DNA of 33,983 bases, taken from a bacterium (GTDB lineage: Bacteria > Patescibacteriota > Doudnabacteria > UBA920). A program made the position numbers and the translations under genes. The DNA lies in contig JAJYWK010000066.1 in NCBI GenBank assembly GCA_021791515.1, forward strand, positions 1 through 33,983, in the 5' to 3' direction. How positions within the stretch are numbered: position 1 is the stretch's first letter; the number at the start of each line of letters is the position of its first letter. Below the pieces are notes generated by a model. That model was not told the origin of the DNA. It ran no database searches and saw only the letters and a program-made list of their open reading frames with translations. Shown here in pieces: positions 22,014 through 30,907 of the stretch.

Positions 22014-22835
22014 TTGAGCAAGAGAAAACGAGTCGAGCAAGCCCGGAAGAAACGGAAAACTTGGATCATTCCGGCAATCATAGCAGCGGCACTGTTGGTA
22101 ATCTTTGTCCTCTTTCCAGTAAAACAGGATCGGGCCAAGGAGAAAACCACAGTTCCAGTTCAGCAACCGCAACAGACGAACTTCCAATTTTCGGCAGACG
22201 AAGCCAAGAAACTGGTCAACGACCTACTTGTAGCCAGCAATCCCACAGATCCACAAAACTCCTACTTCACGCCATTTATGAAGGAGAAGATTCAGTGGAT
22301 CTGGAATGAGCATGCCGCCGGCCGCCTGCGGCTTGATGCCATCGGAGAATACTACAAGACCAAGGCGGGCTTGGAAAATAAGGCCACGCTGATGAACTCT
22401 TCGTATATCTCCAAGAATAATGACGGCAAACCGCCATACCAACCGGCCATTTTCATCTACACTCCGCGCCTGCTCATGCTGGTGAGGGTGCAGCAGAAAG
22501 TCCCCAGCGATTTCAACCAGATGAGTAAAAATACCTTCGTGCTTGGGTTGGTGCATGAAGCCACGCACTTTGAACGAGGCGAAGAGTATTACACGACTGA
22601 AACGCCGACAGATGAAACCCAACTGTTGGAAGAAGATCGTGTGTGGTTGAAAGTTAGTCAGTTGGCAGTCAGGCGCATGCGGACAATCGGCCAACCGCTC
22701 GATGTCGACTTTCTGGAAGTCGACGACATTCTCCAGCGTTGTAATTACAAGAGAGGATGCGTCGAATTTCTGGACTACTTGCGAACAGGCGGGAAGACTC
22801 CTCGTTCTCCCACCGTCTATAGGCAACCGCAATGA
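22014..22835 (+). CDS. Membrane-anchored HExxH protein (putative metallopeptidase)
   Basis: 273 residues from a TTG start preceded by a full aggagg Shine-Dalgarno. The N-terminus is strongly basic (MSKRKRVEQARKKRKTW) and leads into one membrane helix (IIPAIIAAALLVIFVLF), so the rest faces outward. LVHEATHFERG at about residue 180 contains HEATH, an HExxH zinc-binding motif, with acidic residues downstream (EEDRVW) that could give the third ligand. The substrate is unknown. It is divergent from the secreted cargo gene and shares its unlike-host composition and strong signals. Confidence 0.65.
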   Translation: MSKRKRVEQARKKRKTWIIPAIIAAALLVIFVLFPVKQDRAKEKTTVPVQQPQQTNFQFSADEAKKLVNDLLVASNPTDPQNSYFTPFMKEKIQWIWNEHAAGRLRLDAIGEYYKTKAGLENKATLMNSSYISKNNDGKPPYQPAIFIYTPRLLMLVRVQQKVPSDFNQMSKNTFVLGLVHEATHFERGEEYYTTETPTDETQLLEEDRVWLKVSQLAVRRMRTIGQPLDVDFLEVDDILQRCNYKRGCVEFLDYLRTGGKTPRSPTVYRQPQ

Positions 22836-22858
22836 AGTTCTGCGGTTGTCTTTTTTTT
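22824..22858 (+). terminator. Terminator of the metallopeptidase-like gene
   Basis: caaccgca pairs with tgcggttg, followed by tctttttttt; it overlaps the last codons. Confidence 0.9.
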
Positions 22859-22861
22859 ACA

Positions 22862-22899
22862 CAAAACAAAAAGCCGCCATCTCTAGAACAGCGGCTTTT
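22862..22899 (-). terminator. Terminator of the leftward surface-protein operon
   Basis: aaaagccgc/gcggctttt arms; on the minus strand a ttttgttttg run follows. Confidence 0.85.
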
Positions 22900-22911
22900 G
22901 AACTGTCAGTT

Positions 22912-24891
22912 TTAGATACTCAACTGGTTTGCCATTCTTGTGTTTAATACTCCCGAAACTGGAGCAGCCAAGTCATAGTTATTTGCCGGAACCACCTCGT
23001 TCATATCCAAACCCCAAGAATAGAATACCTCCATACTGGGTATTCCTAAGCGGGTATTATTTTTAAGCAAATAGACAGTTTTATTATCCCTGATTAAAGT
23101 CCCATCCGGATGAGCTGTTGCTGAATTATTGATGGGAGCCAAGGTTACCATAAACGAAGTATCTCCAGGCTGGGCATTGGCAAAGGAATAACCTAGCTCC
23201 AAGAAAGACTGGGCATTGGCAAAGCCCACTCTTGTGCCGTTGGTGATAAGGTAAATAGTTCCTTTATCATTAATAAGCGAACCGTTACGGGGAGGAATAA
23301 AATAGGTAGTTTGTTGGGTAGAACCGGAAGGTGTGTAAGTGGCGACCGGTAGGGCCATATCGCCGGATGTGGCTGGCACTACCGTTGCCCAGGTGTTAAA
23401 GCCGTATGATAAGAAGGCACCGGCAGAAGTGTAAGGGTAGCGTGCGCCACTTTCTATTCTGTAAACTGTGCCGTCTGGCGCCGCCACGTTGGTATAATTT
23501 ACATGGGCAGCACCGCTCACCGGTTGTGGGGTAGGAGCGGGGCTGGACGGATTATTTACAATCAAAGTAAACTGTTTACTTGCATTGGCTGAATACTGAT
23601 CAGTCAAACTTAAAGTTACTGTGTAAGTTCCGGCAGTTGTCGGAGTGCCGCTAATTGTCACTGAACCTGGGTTGTTATAAACAATCCCGTAAGTGGTATT
23701 GGGACTTGAAGCACTACCGGTAGTTATACCGGGAGGCAAGCCGCTGAAAGTAGCATTGCTGGCATAGTTAGTGCCGCTGGTAAAATACTGAAAATCTATT
23801 TTAGCGTTATAATACGCTCCAACTGTAGCGGAAGTTAATGGATCATTATTGATCACGAAATAGGGAGATGCCGAATTAGCAGGCTTAACGGTTAAAGTAA
23901 ACTGCTTGCTGGCTCCTGACATCCCATAGCCAGATCCTGCCCAGTTGGGATTATTAATAGTCAGATAGATGGTGTAAGTGCCTGGTGTAGTTGGGGTGCC
24001 GGTAATGTAAACCGTTCCTTTGCCGCCGCTTAATGCCGGGGTCATCCCATAATTATTCAAGGTGTCAGAACCAACTCCCGTGCGCAAGCCGGGCGGTAAA
24101 CTGTTAAAGCTAGCATTAAGCGAATAGGTATTATTGGACGTGTAATCAATACCGGTTGAATAGGTTTGCCCTACAGTGGCATCTGGCAACTTTGTATCAG
24201 TAAGAATTGAGTAGCTGTCTGCCACGGCCGCTGATTTGATCCTCAAAGATATGGTTTTTTGGGCAGTGCCTCCATTTGCATCCGTAACCTTTACTGTCCA
24301 TAAATAATCACCGGCAGGACCTTGCACTGTTGAACTGGTTTGAGTATTAAATGTGGGTCCATTGCCGCTTATTCCTAATACGCAACAAGCCGATGGGTAT
24401 GTGGTTGATATAGGCATCCACGTATATGGAGCCGTGCCGCCGGTTGCTTGCAGTTGAGCCGAGTAAGATTGACCTATGGTGGCATCCGGTAAACTGCTAG
24501 TAGTAATCTGTATATTCGGCTTGATAGTTAAACTTAATGTTTTTGTTGCTGTATTTCCAAGAGCATCGGTAACTTGGAAAGTCCACCAATAAGTTCCCTC
24601 TGGACTTACCACAGTTGAGGATGTTTGGGTAGAAAATAATCCGGAACCGTTAACTCCTAAAACGCAACAATTGGTGCCTTGAGCTCCGGAAGGGGTAATA
24701 ATTGACGGAGCTGACCAGGTAAAAGACGGGTTACTACCTTCAGCCTGAAGCTGGTAAGAATATGACTGACCGACCGTGGCATCAGGCAAGCTGGTGGTGG
24801 TTATTCCCAGATAACCCGCACTAACGTTTGCCGCCGGCAAAAGTGAAAACATTATTGCCACCACAAATATTACTGCAAATATTTTTTTCAT
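22912..24891 (-). CDS. Large secreted surface protein with Ig-like and C-terminal repeats
   Basis: 659 residues. The signal peptide MKKIFAVIFVVAIMFSLLPAANVSA is followed by four Ig-like (He_PIG-type) repeats, each opening with a variant of LPDATVGQSYS (at about residues 35, 138, 240 and, weaker, 350). From about residue 475 three copies of a 'DGT-Y-I-G-R' repeat occur (DGTVYRIESGARYPY, GTIYLITNGTRVGF, KTVYLLKNNTRLGI), a type known from cell-surface proteins. No membrane anchor or sortase motif is visible. A host-surface change or adhesin role in the lysogen is plausible. It is the last gene of a leftward operon. Confidence 0.8.
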   Translation of the reverse strand: MKKIFAVIFVVAIMFSLLPAANVSAGYLGITTTSLPDATVGQSYSYQLQAEGSNPSFTWSAPSIITPSGAQGTNCCVLGVNGSGLFSTQTSSTVVSPEGTYWWTFQVTDALGNTATKTLSLTIKPNIQITTSSLPDATIGQSYSAQLQATGGTAPYTWMPISTTYPSACCVLGISGNGPTFNTQTSSTVQGPAGDYLWTVKVTDANGGTAQKTISLRIKSAAVADSYSILTDTKLPDATVGQTYSTGIDYTSNNTYSLNASFNSLPPGLRTGVGSDTLNNYGMTPALSGGKGTVYITGTPTTPGTYTIYLTINNPNWAGSGYGMSGASKQFTLTVKPANSASPYFVINNDPLTSATVGAYYNAKIDFQYFTSGTNYASNATFSGLPPGITTGSASSPNTTYGIVYNNPGSVTISGTPTTAGTYTVTLSLTDQYSANASKQFTLIVNNPSSPAPTPQPVSGAAHVNYTNVAAPDGTVYRIESGARYPYTSAGAFLSYGFNTWATVVPATSGDMALPVATYTPSGSTQQTTYFIPPRNGSLINDKGTIYLITNGTRVGFANAQSFLELGYSFANAQPGDTSFMVTLAPINNSATAHPDGTLIRDNKTVYLLKNNTRLGIPSMEVFYSWGLDMNEVVPANNYDLAAPVSGVLNTRMANQLSI

Positions 24892-24980
24892 AGTGATGAG
24901 GTCTTTTAATGATTTAAAGATAAATGCACTTTGATGATAATTTTTAGTAAAAAATTAATAAATATGGGAAATAAATTATC

Positions 24981-26783
24981 TTATTTGTTTACCTGCAAAT
25001 TAAAACTTTGGGTTTTATTCATACTGCCAGCGTCTAGCGTTATCTTAAATGTGTAATTCCCTGCCTTAGTCGGAGTGCCGACAATAAAGATGCGGCAAAT
25101 ATCAGTAGGATCGGAAGGGTTACCGCTCACCGCTCTTAAGGTTGCAGGTCCACCACGGCTTAATCCAGGTGGTAAATTTCGCTCTATGGTGTAGCCATCG
25201 TAATTGTTACACGGGCTAAAATCAACACTACCGTCATAGTATTCTCCCACTTTCGCCGGAGGCAGGTTAATGTTACTGAAAGTAAAAGGATTGGGAACGA
25301 AGACCGGAGCTGTTTCAGAAGGCGGGTTTTGGTTTTGGGTAGGAAATAGAGAATTAAAATCATCAGAAGGTAAAGTTGGCCTGGATTCTTTATCAATTCC
25401 GTATTCTGTCACGGTATGCATACCTGCAAAATATCCCCCTGTCGAGCTACCAAGGCAAAAAGTGAGCTCATAGCGGGTTGAGTCAATTAATTTGTATTGA
25501 TAGGTGTTCTGCGCTTTAGTGCAGGTCCCGTCCGCGGGCTCTGGCGCAACAGGAACTTCTCCCATGACAGCCGGGGCTAATGAAGACGATTTAGTTAGTT
25601 CAGAAAGTTGATTTGGATAAGTTTGATGATCATTTAAGTAAAGTTCCAAAGCGGAGGATAATTGCCTGACATCGGCTATGCGTTTGGCATCTCGGGATTT
25701 TGCACGTGCGGAATTTAAGGCTGGCCAAACAAACAACCCGCCTACTAAAACGATACTGGCTATAACAACTCCAATAATAGCTAAAGCTGTCCATAATCCG
25801 CTCGACTTGTCTGCCGGTATTTGAGACTCGCCCTTTACTGCTTTTAGATTCTCGTAGACTTTATAGCCATAAATAACATATAGGGGCGGCAAGATTACTG
25901 AAAAAATAATGTTAATTATGGTTGCTACTATAATGCCAGTTATTCCAGCAATAGTTTTTTCAAAAAAGTTTCCTAAGAATGAGGTAAACAAGAAAATCGG
26001 GATTGAAAGCAAAACGGCAACCATACCTATAAATACAAACCGCCAAAGCACCGGCCACCAGTAGCCGCGGACATAGTCACTGCTGCGTTTTATGGCGGGC
26101 ATTGCCCTGGCATTATCACCAACCACAACAAAGGTGGCAAGTGAATATCGAACGGCTAGAATAATTGCGGGAATAGCTAAAATCAAACCGAGTAAACCCA
26201 TTACTGCAAATACCATCCAGATGGAAGAAACTATCGGTAGTAACCAGCGTAACAAAGGTCCGTATAAAAATATAAATCCAGGGATTTCCAACAGTAATGC
26301 CATTCCAACTATTGCTAAACCGGCAAGTAAACTGGCGCCAAAGAATGATCCAATCTTATGAGAAGCTTGGCCAAAAGATTCTTTAAATCCAATTCGTTGA
26401 TCCGCACCCTTAATCGCATACATTAAAGCAACTTGCGCCCAAATGCCAATGTAGATAATAGCTATGTAAATTAAAACTGCTAGTATTAAACTAGCGATTA
26501 AAGTCGTCCCAACACTGCCACCGAATTTGGATGTCAACGCACTCCCTGCAATAAGACCGCCACTGACCAGAGCTATATAAATAACAAAAACCGCTGAAGG
26601 CACCAAATAAATACCGATCAAAAGCCAAAAGCGGTCTTTGTATACTTGCCAAGCCTGCCTAAAGATAGAGGTGGGGCCGGGTAATTTGCCTCCAGTCATA
26701 GTTGCAGGCTGGACTGACTCAGCCGGAGGCGGGACGGCAGGCTGATTTTGAGGGGGCACGCTATAAATTGATGGATTTTCCAT
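24981..26783 (-). CDS. Polytopic membrane protein fused to pilin-like and Ig-like modules
   Basis: 600 residues. A Pro-rich N-terminus precedes a membrane domain of about six helices (FRQAWQVYKDRFWLLIGIYLVPSA onward), similar in style to the glycerophosphodiesterase-type membrane domain. A further helix at about 335-355 leads straight into a pilin-like module (ARAKSRDAKRIADVRQLSSALELYLNDHQTYP, with the ADGTC...FCLG loop), and an Ig-like domain ends the protein (LPPAKVGEYYDGSVDF). The pilin-like module closely matches the host protein at 1792-3615. Function unknown. Confidence 0.75.
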   Translation of the reverse strand: MENPSIYSVPPQNQPAVPPPAESVQPATMTGGKLPGPTSIFRQAWQVYKDRFWLLIGIYLVPSAVFVIYIALVSGGLIAGSALTSKFGGSVGTTLIASLILAVLIYIAIIYIGIWAQVALMYAIKGADQRIGFKESFGQASHKIGSFFGASLLAGLAIVGMALLLEIPGFIFLYGPLLRWLLPIVSSIWMVFAVMGLLGLILAIPAIILAVRYSLATFVVVGDNARAMPAIKRSSDYVRGYWWPVLWRFVFIGMVAVLLSIPIFLFTSFLGNFFEKTIAGITGIIVATIINIIFSVILPPLYVIYGYKVYENLKAVKGESQIPADKSSGLWTALAIIGVVIASIVLVGGLFVWPALNSARAKSRDAKRIADVRQLSSALELYLNDHQTYPNQLSELTKSSSLAPAVMGEVPVAPEPADGTCTKAQNTYQYKLIDSTRYELTFCLGSSTGGYFAGMHTVTEYGIDKESRPTLPSDDFNSLFPTQNQNPPSETAPVFVPNPFTFSNINLPPAKVGEYYDGSVDFSPCNNYDGYTIERNLPPGLSRGGPATLRAVSGNPSDPTDICRIFIVGTPTKAGNYTFKITLDAGSMNKTQSFNLQVNK

Positions 26784-26837
26784 TTTGTTTCTTATTGGAT
26801 TTAAGGCTTTATTTGCTTTAATAATAACATAAAATCA

Positions 26838-27707
26838 TTATATTTGCGAATTGGCTACTGTTCCAGCAAGCTTATTGTCCGATTTTAGGGTCAGCAAACC
26901 AACGATAATCAAGACTCCCGCTATAAGAGTTTGCAGATTAATTATATTGTTCTCCAACAGTAGCCATAGGAGAATTACCAACCCTATAGTGATCAATCCC
27001 TTCTCCCAAAAGTTGTAAATTTTGTCAGAAAAATGTTGGGATAAATCTAAAGCATGTTGTTTGACTTCTTTCAATCGCTGCGTCTCCGATTTGTCTTTAG
27101 TAGTCACCGGTAACAACGGCAGTAGTAAGTTAATTGACATCCATAAGTTTACATAAATCATTCCCGATACCAAAACTTCCACCGGTTTAAAATCTATGCT
27201 CACGTCGCCGAGCAAGACTAAAAATACCGCTTTGTTAATCTGAACAATCGTAAGCACCAACATCAAGAGCAAATAAAAGACGTAAAAGTAAGCTCGTCTA
27301 CGTGCAGAAAAAGTTTTTTGCACTATTACTAATGCCTGATTGATAATAAAAATTGCTACGACCAGCCATGCAGCCATAGACCAGACTTGGAACTTCCATA
27401 TGTAATAAGCCAGGACAAATCCGGCAATGCCGTTAAGAAACAAAAAGGTTAGCTCATCTATTCTTTGGGAAAATTCAAAACGAAAATAATAACAGGCAAC
27501 TGCGCAGAACACGAAGCAAAAAACGAAAACAATGATAGCTAATGGCATTTTATCCATTACCCCCAAAGCTGAAAACGCCATGGTGCCTAACGCCGCAAGG
27601 GATATTTTCATTGCTCGCTCTTTGGAATATGCCCGAAATAGAAAAATCACAATTTGAACAGTAACTCCCAAAGCAAACCATAAACTTAAAGGCAATCTAT
27701 TATCCAA
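26838..27707 (-). CDS. Polytopic membrane protein, unknown
   Basis: 289 residues with about eight to ten hydrophobic helices and short basic loops (for example KTFSARRRAYFYVFYLLLML and the cytoplasmic loop TTKDKSETQRLKEVKQHALD). No transporter signature or catalytic motif was recognised. It lies in the leftward operon, 22 bases after the 195-residue protein and 54 bases before the 600-residue protein. Confidence 0.6.
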   Translation of the reverse strand: MDNRLPLSLWFALGVTVQIVIFLFRAYSKERAMKISLAALGTMAFSALGVMDKMPLAIIVFVFCFVFCAVACYYFRFEFSQRIDELTFLFLNGIAGFVLAYYIWKFQVWSMAAWLVVAIFIINQALVIVQKTFSARRRAYFYVFYLLLMLVLTIVQINKAVFLVLLGDVSIDFKPVEVLVSGMIYVNLWMSINLLLPLLPVTTKDKSETQRLKEVKQHALDLSQHFSDKIYNFWEKGLITIGLVILLWLLLENNIINLQTLIAGVLIIVGLLTLKSDNKLAGTVANSQI

Positions 27708-27729
27708 GGTTGTGTATAGTTAAGATTAA

Positions 27730-28317
27730 TTATTTGAACTCATACCTTACCATTCCGGCTTCTGTAGAAATTTCTAAGGGCTCATGAGGCAGATATGTCG
27801 CCAATGCTTGCTCCACCTGCGCTGAATTATCTGGCTCGGAATATACCACCACAAAAGTTTTTACAAATTTATCCCAAAAGGTTTGTTTCTTCTTTTTGAG
27901 GTAGTAAGTTTTACCGCTAATTTCGGTAAGCCGATCACTTGTTGCCAAGATATCTTGAACAGCGGCACGGGTGCGAAGATTGCTCGCCCGAGCTGCATCC
28001 TTTTTTATGACTAATGAATGCGTGTAAAAACATTCAAAGTCGTTCCAAGAAAATGTTTTTTGCTTTTCGCCTTTGCCGATGATTATACCAGTTTGTGTGA
28101 TTTGATATTTTCTGTTTTTAAACTTGGCAAACAGGGCAGTAAAAATATAAAACAACACCATGATGCCGACAAACACCATTAGGACAGACCATGACCTCTC
28201 TTTGATTGCCAAAATTATAGCCAAACCAAAAAGCACATTGGCGACTATTGGTATGCTTCGAAGTGTTCTGGTTTTAGCTTCTTGGGAGGTTATTTCCCAT
28301 TCAAGCGTCTGATCCAT
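27730..28317 (-). CDS. Two-helix membrane protein with PH-like cytoplasmic part
   Basis: 195 residues. Two membrane helices (about 21-42 and 44-66) are followed by FKNRKYQITQTGIIIGKGEKQKTFSWNDFECFYTH, which has the strand-turn pattern of bacterial PH-like (YcxB/YdbS-style) proteins. A basic segment (KKKKQTFWDKFVKTF) follows. It is part of a run of three PH-like small membrane proteins in one operon, suggesting a shared complex. Confidence 0.6.
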   Translation of the reverse strand: MDQTLEWEITSQEAKTRTLRSIPIVANVLFGLAIILAIKERSWSVLMVFVGIMVLFYIFTALFAKFKNRKYQITQTGIIIGKGEKQKTFSWNDFECFYTHSLVIKKDAARASNLRTRAAVQDILATSDRLTEISGKTYYLKKKKQTFWDKFVKTFVVVYSEPDNSAQVEQALATYLPHEPLEISTEAGMVRYEFK

Positions 28318-28324
28318 TTGTTAT

Positions 28325-29032
28325 TTAGGAAGTAGCAAGGACTAACCAAGCTATTAATGCGAACGTAATAATGAGTCCTAAAATAAGTGCTGAAACTAAA
28401 TTCAGCTTTGAGACAAATTTTCCAAAGCCGGTAACGATTGGCAATCCGTTAGCCTTGTCTTGGATCATTTTGCCGATGTCCTCGTTATATAAATCTGTAT
28501 CAGCGGATTGGGTAACCGTCGCGAATTGAATGCGAGGATTTAAGCTAATAATAGCCTGCTTGAAACCTTCAAAATCTTCTAAAAAGTTCTTAACTTGATA
28601 AGTCTGATTTTGGATAGTTAGACTAAAGCCGATCATAGGCGAACCTCTACCTCTTGAAAGCATGGTTTTAACAAAGTCCGCCTTAACTGAATGGTGGCCT
28701 TGGGAATCGTCCATAGCGGTAATGCTGACGATAGGCACGCTCCATTGCACTTTTGACAGCACTACAAGATTGAGCACACCATCTTTAATTTCTAAATACG
28801 ATTTACTTTTCAGCAATGCCTGTATTGGGTAGTTTATTAGAATAAATATTACATACAAAGGCAGAAAAAATACTATACCCAATATAACCTTATTGTTTAT
28901 TTGATCCAAGGGTATGTGTAGAGCATCAAATAACCAGCCCGCGTAATTAAAATACAAAAACACCAGCGGGATTAAAAGAATGGTTGCCCAACCCGACCAT
29001 GAAAAATTTTTAAAACGGAAGATTTGATTCAT
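28325..29032 (-). CDS. Membrane protein with PH-like domain
   Basis: 235 residues. Two N-terminal helices (about 13-31 and 48-66), a PH-like region (YLEIKDGVLNLVVLSKVQWSVPIVSITAMDD) and a C-terminal membrane helix (LVSALILGLIITFALIAWLVLA). The segment FLEDFEGFKQAIISLNPRIQF resembles the end of the 130-residue neighbour (PEGFVKSLQNFNPNIQV), so the two are probably related. The ATG overlaps the upstream stop in an ATGA junction. Confidence 0.6.
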   Translation of the reverse strand: MNQIFRFKNFSWSGWATILLIPLVFLYFNYAGWLFDALHIPLDQINNKVILGIVFFLPLYVIFILINYPIQALLKSKSYLEIKDGVLNLVVLSKVQWSVPIVSITAMDDSQGHHSVKADFVKTMLSRGRGSPMIGFSLTIQNQTYQVKNFLEDFEGFKQAIISLNPRIQFATVTQSADTDLYNEDIGKMIQDKANGLPIVTGFGKFVSKLNLVSALILGLIITFALIAWLVLATS

Positions 29033-29501
29033 GCGAGAACTTTAACTTGAATATTAGGATTAAAATTTTGCAGAGATTTAACAAATCCTTCGGGATCAAT
29101 AACACGGTGTGGCAGAATATAAGTTAACTGTCCGACGGCAAATATAAATTTTTGTTTGGCCGGGGTTGCGGAATAGCTTGCCTGAGTGATTTGATTAATA
29201 TCCAAGGTACATCCTTTTGCTTGGGGAGCGGTGAAAATAAGCTGCCCTTGGGAAATGCGCAAAGACGTCATTTTGATATAAAAAGCCGCCATTCCTAAAA
29301 CCATCATAAGAGTTAATACGCTCGTAGCGGTTTTAAAACTGCCTCCAAATAAATCTGCCATTTCCCTCCAAAATTCAGAGGGTTTATTTGATAGTATGAG
29401 TCCGGCAAGCAATAGGAACATGGAACCAAGAATTACAAAAAAGCTCCGAACATAAATTTAATCTCATACGGTATGATTTCCAGTCTTATTTTTTCGTCCA
29501 T
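29029..29501 (-). pseudogene. PH-like membrane protein with apparent frameshift near the N-terminus
   Basis: The ORF track gives 130 residues from 29421, starting within a membrane helix. Upstream, an ATG at 29501 opens MDEKIRLEIIPYEIKFMFGAF, which ends at a TAA after a run of six T (A6 on +, 29437-29442). Adding one T joins the two frames and produces an uninterrupted helix, FFVILGSMFLLLAGLIL. The rest has a second helix and the PH-like segment LRISQGQLIFTAPQAKG. Either the gene is broken, the base is a sequencing error, or the T-run is a slippage switch. The intact C-terminal frame may still be translated. Confidence 0.6.
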
Positions 29502-29537
29502 AATTATGATTTTATTTTACCATACTTCAGGGTAAAA

Positions 29538-29705
29538 TTATAATTTTTGACAGTTTGTACCAGCTTCTCCCACCACCCAGCATTCAGTCTTCTGGCAGGC
29601 CAGATTGTAAGCCTCTGACTCATCCTTGGCCTCCACAATGACTGAACCCAGCTTTAGTTTTTTGGGCTGTTGGTCAAACCAAACGTCAATTTTAAACTTT
29701 GGCAT
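29538..29705 (-). CDS. Small protein (55 aa) missed by the ORF track
   Basis: On the minus strand ATG at 29705 encodes 55 residues: it starts MPKFKIDVWFDQQPKKLKLG, continues IVEAKDESEAYNLACQK, and ends TNCQKL before TAA. The alternation and the 'V.A.dE.eA..lA' pattern look like a small alpha/beta fold with Cys residues. It lies just downstream of a structured leader ending in a terminator-like hairpin, and about 40 bases upstream of the next leftward gene. Confidence 0.6.
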   Translation of the reverse strand: MPKFKIDVWFDQQPKKLKLGSVIVEAKDESEAYNLACQKTECWVVGEAGTNCQKL

Positions 29706-29728
29706 ATAAAAAATTCATTAGAAAACAA

Positions 29729-29900
29729 AAAGGCCCCCACCAGGAGCTCGACCCTTTCGGGCCGAACGCACGGGTTTCCCCATGCGACCAGCAAAGGAAC
29801 CCTGGCGAGGGTTTCTCTATCCTTTGCTGGTTTGGCTACCGGAGCAGCCAGTTGCCATGCCCGAAGCCTGTAAGGCCTGCGGGTTTAGGCGAATTTAGTT
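29729..29900 (-). ncRNA. Structured leader or small RNA upstream of the 55-aa gene
   Basis: accagcaaagga (29787-29798) pairs perfectly with tcctttgctggt (29820-29831), with a further inner stem aaccct/agggtt. Reading leftward, ggccc...gggcc followed by ttttt forms a terminator-like hairpin just before the ATG at 29705. A possible promoter (TTGTGT-N18-TAAATT) lies upstream near 29900-29930. The + strand ORFs here (29670, 29699) are shadows. Confidence 0.5.
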
Positions 29901-29970
29901 GTTAACTTAATTTTAACACAAATCAGGTAAAATAAAAACGAATTTTTGGTAAAATTTTTTCAAAGTTATT

Positions 29971-30168
29971 TCAAAGTTTTCTCAAAATCTTGTATGGCCA
30001 GATTAAAATAAACACCAAGGCGGTGCTCACGCTACGGTCCCGGATAAACAGCGGCGGTTCCAGCAGGTTGCTGCCGTCTTTTTTCAGCAGCACCTTCCTC
30101 AAGTCCCATATCACCATAGCTAACCCTGCGGCCAAGTAAATGACAATAACCAAAAGTGGTAAACTCAT
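29971..30168 (-). CDS. Small two-helix membrane protein
   Basis: 65 residues with a membrane helix at each end (MSLPLLVIVIYLAAGLAMVI and STALVFILIWPYKIL) and a charged middle (DLRKVLLKKDGSN). It is not recognised. It could be a holin-like or small regulatory membrane peptide of the phage, but the sequence offers no proof. It lies between HicA and the structured leader, all leftward. Confidence 0.5.
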   Translation of the reverse strand: MSLPLLVIVIYLAAGLAMVIWDLRKVLLKKDGSNLLEPPLFIRDRSVSTALVFILIWPYKILRKL

Positions 30169-30242
30169 GACTGTATTATACCAAAAAATGAAATTAAAAG
30201 CCCGCCGCCGGACTTCCGGCAGCGGTTCTGTAAAACTTAAAG

Positions 30243-30500
30243 TTATAAATAACCCTTGAATTTTTCTACCAGTTCCCGGCCGCCCATCGCTTCCAGTTCT
30301 TTGAGGATTTCACGCTGGACGTGGAGTTCGTTATGTCTGGGCACCATAATGAAATGCGGTTGTTGGGGCTGTAATGTGCTTGCTATTTCTTGGGGAGGAA
30401 ACCATTTGTCGTGAATGCCCCCGCGCCTGCTGTTCTCATAAAACCCGAGCTTGCGCAGGGCGCGGACGCACTGCCGCTTATTGAAATTGGTTTCTCCCAT
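30243..30500 (-). CDS. hicA: HicA-family mRNA interferase toxin
   Basis: 85 residues. FNKRQCVRALRKLGFYENSRRGGIHDKW matches the dsRBD-like HicA fold with the catalytic His in GIHDKW, and HFIMVPRHNELHVQREILKEL is the characteristic second half. It cleaves mRNA when free of its antitoxin. It lies 23 bases downstream of the HicB-like gene, in antitoxin-first order. On an integrated element this pair may stabilise the element or protect the lysogen. Confidence 0.85.
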   Translation of the reverse strand: MGETNFNKRQCVRALRKLGFYENSRRGGIHDKWFPPQEIASTLQPQQPHFIMVPRHNELHVQREILKELEAMGGRELVEKFKGYL

Positions 30501-30523
30501 AACACAAAAAAATTGGTTTTAAT

Positions 30524-30844
30524 TTAAGCGGTACGGAGCTGGCCTTCGTACTGGACTTCGCCCATGCCTTCGATTTTTAGTTTATCAAAGACAATGTCGG
30601 CTTCTCTTTTTGGTACATCAAAATAGGTTAAGACGGCGTCATTAACCATTTCTAAAAGTTCCTGCTGGCTGCGGGCCTGGGTAACCAGCCCGGGAAGTTC
30701 CGGAATTGTAGCCACGAACCAACCCTCTTCAGTTAGGCGGATTTGGATATTAAGGGCGCGCGGAATATGGTACTGGCGGATGATTTCTTCCGGATGCCGT
30801 TGTGGGATAACTAGCCTATAGATTTTATGAAAGATAGTTTGCAT
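30524..30844 (-). CDS. hicB: HicB-like antitoxin
   Basis: 106 residues. The HicB core is clear: IQIRLTEEGWFVATIPELPGLVTQARSQQELLEMVNDAVLTYFD, the RNase H-like fold of the family. The first 30 residues (KIYRLVIPQRHPEEIIRQYH) are an extension. No C-terminal helix-turn-helix is obvious, so autoregulation may need a complex with HicA. It is upstream of hicA on the same strand. Confidence 0.85.
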   Translation of the reverse strand: MQTIFHKIYRLVIPQRHPEEIIRQYHIPRALNIQIRLTEEGWFVATIPELPGLVTQARSQQELLEMVNDAVLTYFDVPKREADIVFDKLKIEGMGEVQYEGQLRTA

Positions 30845-30907
30845 ATGATTTATTATACCTTAATCTATAAGACGCAGTCAAATGCGGTTTTGTGTCAATA
30901 AAAACAA

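Noticed and set aside
22224-22832. 202-aa minus ORF
   Set aside because: Shadow of the HExxH gene, which has a promoter, Shine-Dalgarno and terminator.
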